Shown: piece by piece, positions 60,297 to 64,000 of the stretch
Layout: each line of letters starts with the position of its first letter
Numbering within the stretch: position 1 is the first letter of the stretch
Origin: DATJFQ01 sp035495555
GTDB taxonomy: Bacteria > Acidobacteriota > Vicinamibacteria > Vicinamibacterales > 2-12-FULL-66-21
NCBI GenBank assembly: GCA_035495555.1
Contig: DATJFQ010000078.1
Coordinates: 1 to 64,000 of the forward strand
Direction of reading: 5' to 3'
Length of the DNA stretch: 64,000 nucleotides
Position numbers and translations under genes: made by a program
The notes under the pieces: generated by a model
Database searches by the model: none
What the model was told of the DNA's origin: nothing
Seen by the model: the letters and a program-made list of their open reading frames with translations, nothing else

Positions 60297-61480
60297 GACG
60301 CCTTGTCCAGCTCCGCTTCCTTAATCTTGTAGAGGAGCGCCTTGTAGCTGATGCCGAGAATCTCGGCGGCTTCGCGGCGGTTCCAGCGCGTCTGCTGCAG
60401 CGTGCGGAAGATCAATTCGCGTTCCGCTTCGCGCGCCGCATGGCGCCCGATGTCCTTCAACGATCCAGTCAATATCGGTGCCGGCGGCGCCGCGGGCACC
60501 GCAGCGGGAGGAGGCACTGCGGGTGCCGCGGCGGCGGGGACCGTCCTGGCCGCGGCCGCATGATCGGCGGCGGATTGCAGCGCAGGAATCGGTCCGACGC
60601 GCAGCGCACGGCCGGCGATCGCATCTGCGAGGTCTCGCCGGATCTGCGCGTCCGTTCCGAGAATCACCATTCGCTTCACGAGGTTTTCGAGCTCGCGCAC
60701 GTTCCCCGGCCAGTCGTATTCCGCAAATAACCGCAGGGTGTCGGTCGCGAGCGCGAGCGGCCGTTTGTTGTAGTGCTCTGAATATCGCGCCAGGAAGTAC
60801 TGCGTGAGCGCCGGGATTTCCTCGCGGCGCTGCCGCAGCGGCGGAAGGGTGATGCAGACGACGTTCAGCCGGAAGAAGAGGTCCTCGCGAAACTTGCCTT
60901 CGTCGACCGCCGTTTCCAGATCCCGGTTTGTCGCCGCGACCACACGGACATCGACGCGAACATCCTGGCGCCCGCCCAGCCGTGCGAACTCGCCGTCCTG
61001 CAGCACCTGCAGCAGCTTCGCCTGGAGCGGCGGGCCCATCTCGCTGATCTCGTCGAGGAACATCGTCCCGTGGTTCGCGAATTCGAACTTGCCCGGCTTG
61101 TGCTGAATGGCTCCGGTGAACGCGCCCCGCTCGAACCCGAACAGCTCCGATTCGAGCAGTTCGCTCGGGAGCGCTGCGCAATTCACCTTCACGAACACGC
61201 GATCGCGGCGCGGCGACGCGGCGTGGATCGCGCGAGAGACGAGTTCTTTTCCTGTACCGCTTTCACCACGCACGAGGACCGTGACGTCCGTGTCCGCCAC
61301 ACGCGAGATGAGATCGAGAACCTCCCGCATCTCCTGGCTCGAGCTGAGGAATTCGCCAGTCGCGGGCCGTCGCGTGTCGCGCTCGAACGGCTCGGGAGAA
61401 GGAAGACGATCGATCGTCAGCAGATCGCGGTTCACCTGATACGGGCTCCGTGTCGCCGTGCGCGCGGCACAATGCAGCAC
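60293..61480 (-). CDS. Sigma-54-dependent activator without receiver domain
   Basis: 395 residues. A short N-terminus is followed by the AAA+ domain (about 45-280) with Walker A RGESGTGKEL, the sigma-54-contacting loop GAFTGA, Walker B GTMFLDEISEM and R-finger region, a Pro/Ala linker (about 300-345), and a Fis-type HTH (WNRREAAEILGISYKALLYKI). There is no receiver or sensory domain, so activity may be set by the GGDEF-like partner or by expression. GTG 61480 has GGAG eight bases upstream but lies only seven bases from the predicted sigma-54 start site; a later start is possible. First gene of the EPS operon. Confidence 0.85.
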   Translation of the reverse strand: MLHCAARTATRSPYQVNRDLLTIDRLPSPEPFERDTRRPATGEFLSSSQEMREVLDLISRVADTDVTVLVRGESGTGKELVSRAIHAASPRRDRVFVKVNCAALPSELLESELFGFERGAFTGAIQHKPGKFEFANHGTMFLDEISEMGPPLQAKLLQVLQDGEFARLGGRQDVRVDVRVVAATNRDLETAVDEGKFREDLFFRLNVVCITLPPLRQRREEIPALTQYFLARYSEHYNKRPLALATDTLRLFAEYDWPGNVRELENLVKRMVILGTDAQIRRDLADAIAGRALRVGPIPALQSAADHAAAARTVPAAAAPAVPPPAAVPAAPPAPILTGSLKDIGRHAAREAERELIFRTLQQTRWNRREAAEILGISYKALLYKIKEAELDKAS

Positions 61481-61498
61481 ACCACGGGCTCCAGTTCA

Positions 61499-61513
61499 GC
61501 AAGGCAGGTGCCA
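61499..61513 (-). promoter_or_regulatory. Consensus sigma-54 promoter of the EPS operon
   Basis: On the minus strand this reads TGGCAC-N5-TTGC followed by T, a perfect match to the sigma-54 -24/-12 consensus. It is 19 bp before the activator gene, with a predicted transcription start near 61487. This would make the operon, and the activator itself, sigma-54-dependent. Confidence 0.7.
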
Positions 61514-61573
61514 CGAGGGAAAAACTTTGGCGAAGTTGGCGAAACTACCGGGAAATGGCGGCGGTACAGAGGT

Positions 61574-61597
61574 CGGGCCGGCGCGAGAGCCGGCCCG
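61574..61597. other. 9-bp GC-rich inverted repeat between the two activators
   Basis: CGGGCCGGC and GCCGGCCCG pair around GCGAGA. It lies 50 bp downstream of the response regulator's stop. No T-run follows on either strand; it could end or slow the upstream transcript or serve as a binding site. Nothing else is seen in 61481-61648 beyond this and the sigma-54 promoter. Confidence 0.5.
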
Positions 61598-61648
61598 TAG
61601 AGAAACACGCTACTTACTGTGGGTAGTGGAGCACCTGCGGTTTGCCGA

Positions 61649-63190
<1,542 letters not shown>

Positions 63191-63336
63191 CGATCTCCAA
63201 GTACCGGCTGGCAACCGCCGGGCTGTCTGATTTATTTACGCGGGACCGCGAGTGTCCATCCGATTTCCCACTCCATTCAAGACCTGTACCTCAACAGGGC
63301 GGGCTGATCGGTAATGGACGTCCCAGTTGGCAATCT

Positions 63337-63351
63337 TGGGCAACGTTTTGC
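63337..63351 (+). promoter_or_regulatory. Sigma-54-like site upstream of the small secreted protein (distal)
   Basis: TGGGCA-N5-TTGC keeps the invariant GG and GC at 12-bp spacing but has three -24 mismatches. It lies 150 bp before the ATG at 63502, in the 311-bp gap 63191-63501. Confidence 0.3.
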
Positions 63352-63424
63352 CGTTCTTCTTTTGCGACGCCGGCGCGGAGCGTCACGTTCCGGCGGATTC
63401 TCTAGGAAAAGCAACGTCCCGCGA

Positions 63425-63439
63425 TGGCACTTTGCTTGA
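63425..63439 (+). promoter_or_regulatory. Sigma-54-like site upstream of the small secreted protein (proximal)
   Basis: TGGCAC-N5-TTGA: the full -24 element with a single mismatch at the -12 C. The predicted start site (about 63451) gives a 50-base leader. It is the better placed of two candidates. Confidence 0.35.
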
Positions 63440-63501
63440 AGTTCAGGTGTGCGTCGCCCGCCTGCGAAGCGCGGCGGCACAGATCTTCGGGGGTTCGTCA
63501 C

Positions 63502-63732
63502 ATGCGTAGGTTGGTGGGTACTGCTGTTTTCGCTGGATGCACGCTTGTCGCGGGATCAATCGCGGCAGCGACGCCGGCGATCGGAGGAGCCTCGACTCCT
63601 CGATCGACCGAGTCGGCTGTGGCGGTACAGCAGGTGCAGTTTGCGTTTCCAGGTTTCCGCGACGAAGCGGCAATGGTGCTCGTCGGGACCGCATTGATCG
63701 CGCTGGGCGGCGTGGTGCGCCGAGCCGCATAA
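63502..63732 (+). CDS. Small secreted protein with sorting-signal-like C-terminus
   Basis: 76 residues. An N-terminal signal peptide (RRLVGTAVFAGCTLVAGSIA), about 25 polar residues, then a tripartite end: FPGFRDEAA, a hydrophobic stretch (MVLVGTALIALGGVV) and RRAA. This order (short motif, membrane span, Arg cluster) is that of PEP-CTERM exosortase substrates, though the PEP motif is replaced by FRDEAA, so it could simply be a small bitopic membrane protein. It has sigma-54-like boxes upstream and its own terminator, and stands next to the EPS regulators. No exosortase is in the window. Confidence 0.6.
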   Translation: MRRLVGTAVFAGCTLVAGSIAAATPAIGGASTPRSTESAVAVQQVQFAFPGFRDEAAMVLVGTALIALGGVVRRAA

Positions 63733-63793
63733 ATTTCGCGACGGACCAGATGACCGCGGCGTATGTCCGCGTCGAATCGGCCGTCGTCGAACC

Positions 63794-63822
63794 GGCCCGC
63801 AGGAGTCTGCGGGCCTTTTTTT
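63794..63822 (+). terminator. Rho-independent terminator of the small secreted protein gene
   Basis: GGCCCGCAG pairs with CTGCGGGCC (9 bp, perfect) around GAGT, followed by seven Ts. It lies 61 bases after the stop, marking a monocistronic, probably strongly expressed gene. Confidence 0.95.
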
Positions 63823-63886
63823 GTTCGCCCCTCGAATTTCGATTCTGTGATCCCCCGCAGGAACCGTAAGGAACGCGAGCACAGCT

Positions 63887-64000
63887 CTACCGTATAAACT
63901 GCTGATTCAGTAGGTCTTGCGCCGCGACGCGCTCCGGCACTTCACTTGCCTCGATCAGGGCATCCACCTGGAGCCTGCGTCGTTGAACCATCCCCATTTC
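63887..64000 (-). CDS. C-terminus of an unknown protein (partial)
   Basis: A frame open from the window edge to a TAG at 63889-63887 gives the last 37 residues, rich in Arg, Gln and Glu (MVQRRRLQVDALIEASEVPE then RVAAQDLLNQQFIR). The composition is that of an exposed, helical tail. The family cannot be recognised. It could be a chance frame, though it continues without interruption and leaves a normal gap to the terminator. Confidence 0.4.
   Translation of the reverse strand, partial: EMGMVQRRRLQVDALIEASEVPERVAAQDLLNQQFIR

Noticed and set aside
63424..63732. Longer form of the small secreted protein beginning at ATG 63424
   Set aside because: It would put 26 Cys/Arg-rich residues before the signal peptide; ATG 63502 gives a proper signal sequence, and 63424 falls in the candidate promoter.

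Overview
The window looks like chromosomal DNA of a high-GC, didermal bacterium. An Oar-like TonB-dependent receptor with an N-terminal carboxypeptidase-regulatory-like domain, the imuA-imuB-dnaE2 mutasome and an exosortase-A-type exopolysaccharide (EPS) locus together suggest an Acidobacteriota member, probably Vicinamibacteria. That placement is inference; there is no rRNA or other phylogenetic marker here. I see no tRNA, rRNA, CRISPR array or insertion sequence.

Region 1 (1-21 kb) is housekeeping and accessory genes: a DUF47/PiT phosphate uptake pair, a glycine-zipper lipoprotein, the TonB-dependent receptor with a clear terminator, a Ni/Co-type transporter, an isochorismatase-fold hydrolase behind a possible structured leader, an MFS exporter, and imuA-imuB-dnaE2. 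A tightly overlapping trio follows (kinase-like lipoprotein, DUF4956 membrane protein, phospholipase-D-fold protein), then a lipoprotein phosphoesterase, a secreted unknown, YajQ and a radical SAM enzyme. This part carries many 7-bp-period tandem repeats, both between genes and inside coding sequence, most strikingly in dnaE2.

Region 2 (21.2-22.8 kb, plus strand) holds a SET-domain protein, TrmO and a YqiA-like esterase.

Region 3 (22.8-36.1 kb, minus strand) is one apparent operon: glycosyltransferase, heparinase II/III-type lyase, asparagine-synthase-like amidotransferase, glycosyltransferase, two more amidotransferases, glycosyltransferase and an AlgD-like sugar-nucleotide dehydrogenase.

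Region 4 (36.4-40.1 kb, plus strand) holds two related secreted proteins that join a DNRLRE-type domain to an endonuclease/exonuclease/phosphatase domain.

Region 5 (61.5 down to 40.1 kb, minus strand) is a second, very compact run of 19 genes. It starts behind a consensus sigma-54 promoter with a sigma-54 activator and a degenerate GGDEF-like protein. Next come the export and assembly genes (Wza-like, outer-membrane barrel, Wzz-like, tyrosine kinase, sugar-phosphate transferase, flippase, nucleotidyltransferase, YvcK-like, ExeA-like ATPase). It ends with a second sugar dehydrogenase, an O-antigen ligase-like protein and glycosyl/glycerophosphate transferases. An NtrC-type response regulator lies just upstream. 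Then, on the plus strand, a 76-residue secreted protein has a tripartite C-terminus like a sorting signal, with sigma-54-like boxes before it and a strong terminator after it. No exosortase gene is present in the window.

Read together, regions 3-5 would make, export, modify and trim an acidic EPS. Two sugar-nucleotide dehydrogenases imply uronic acids, three amidotransferases suggest uronamides, two CDP-glycerol-type transferases suggest glycerophosphate-like decoration, and the lyase fits a uronate polymer. Sigma-54 appears to be the control input.
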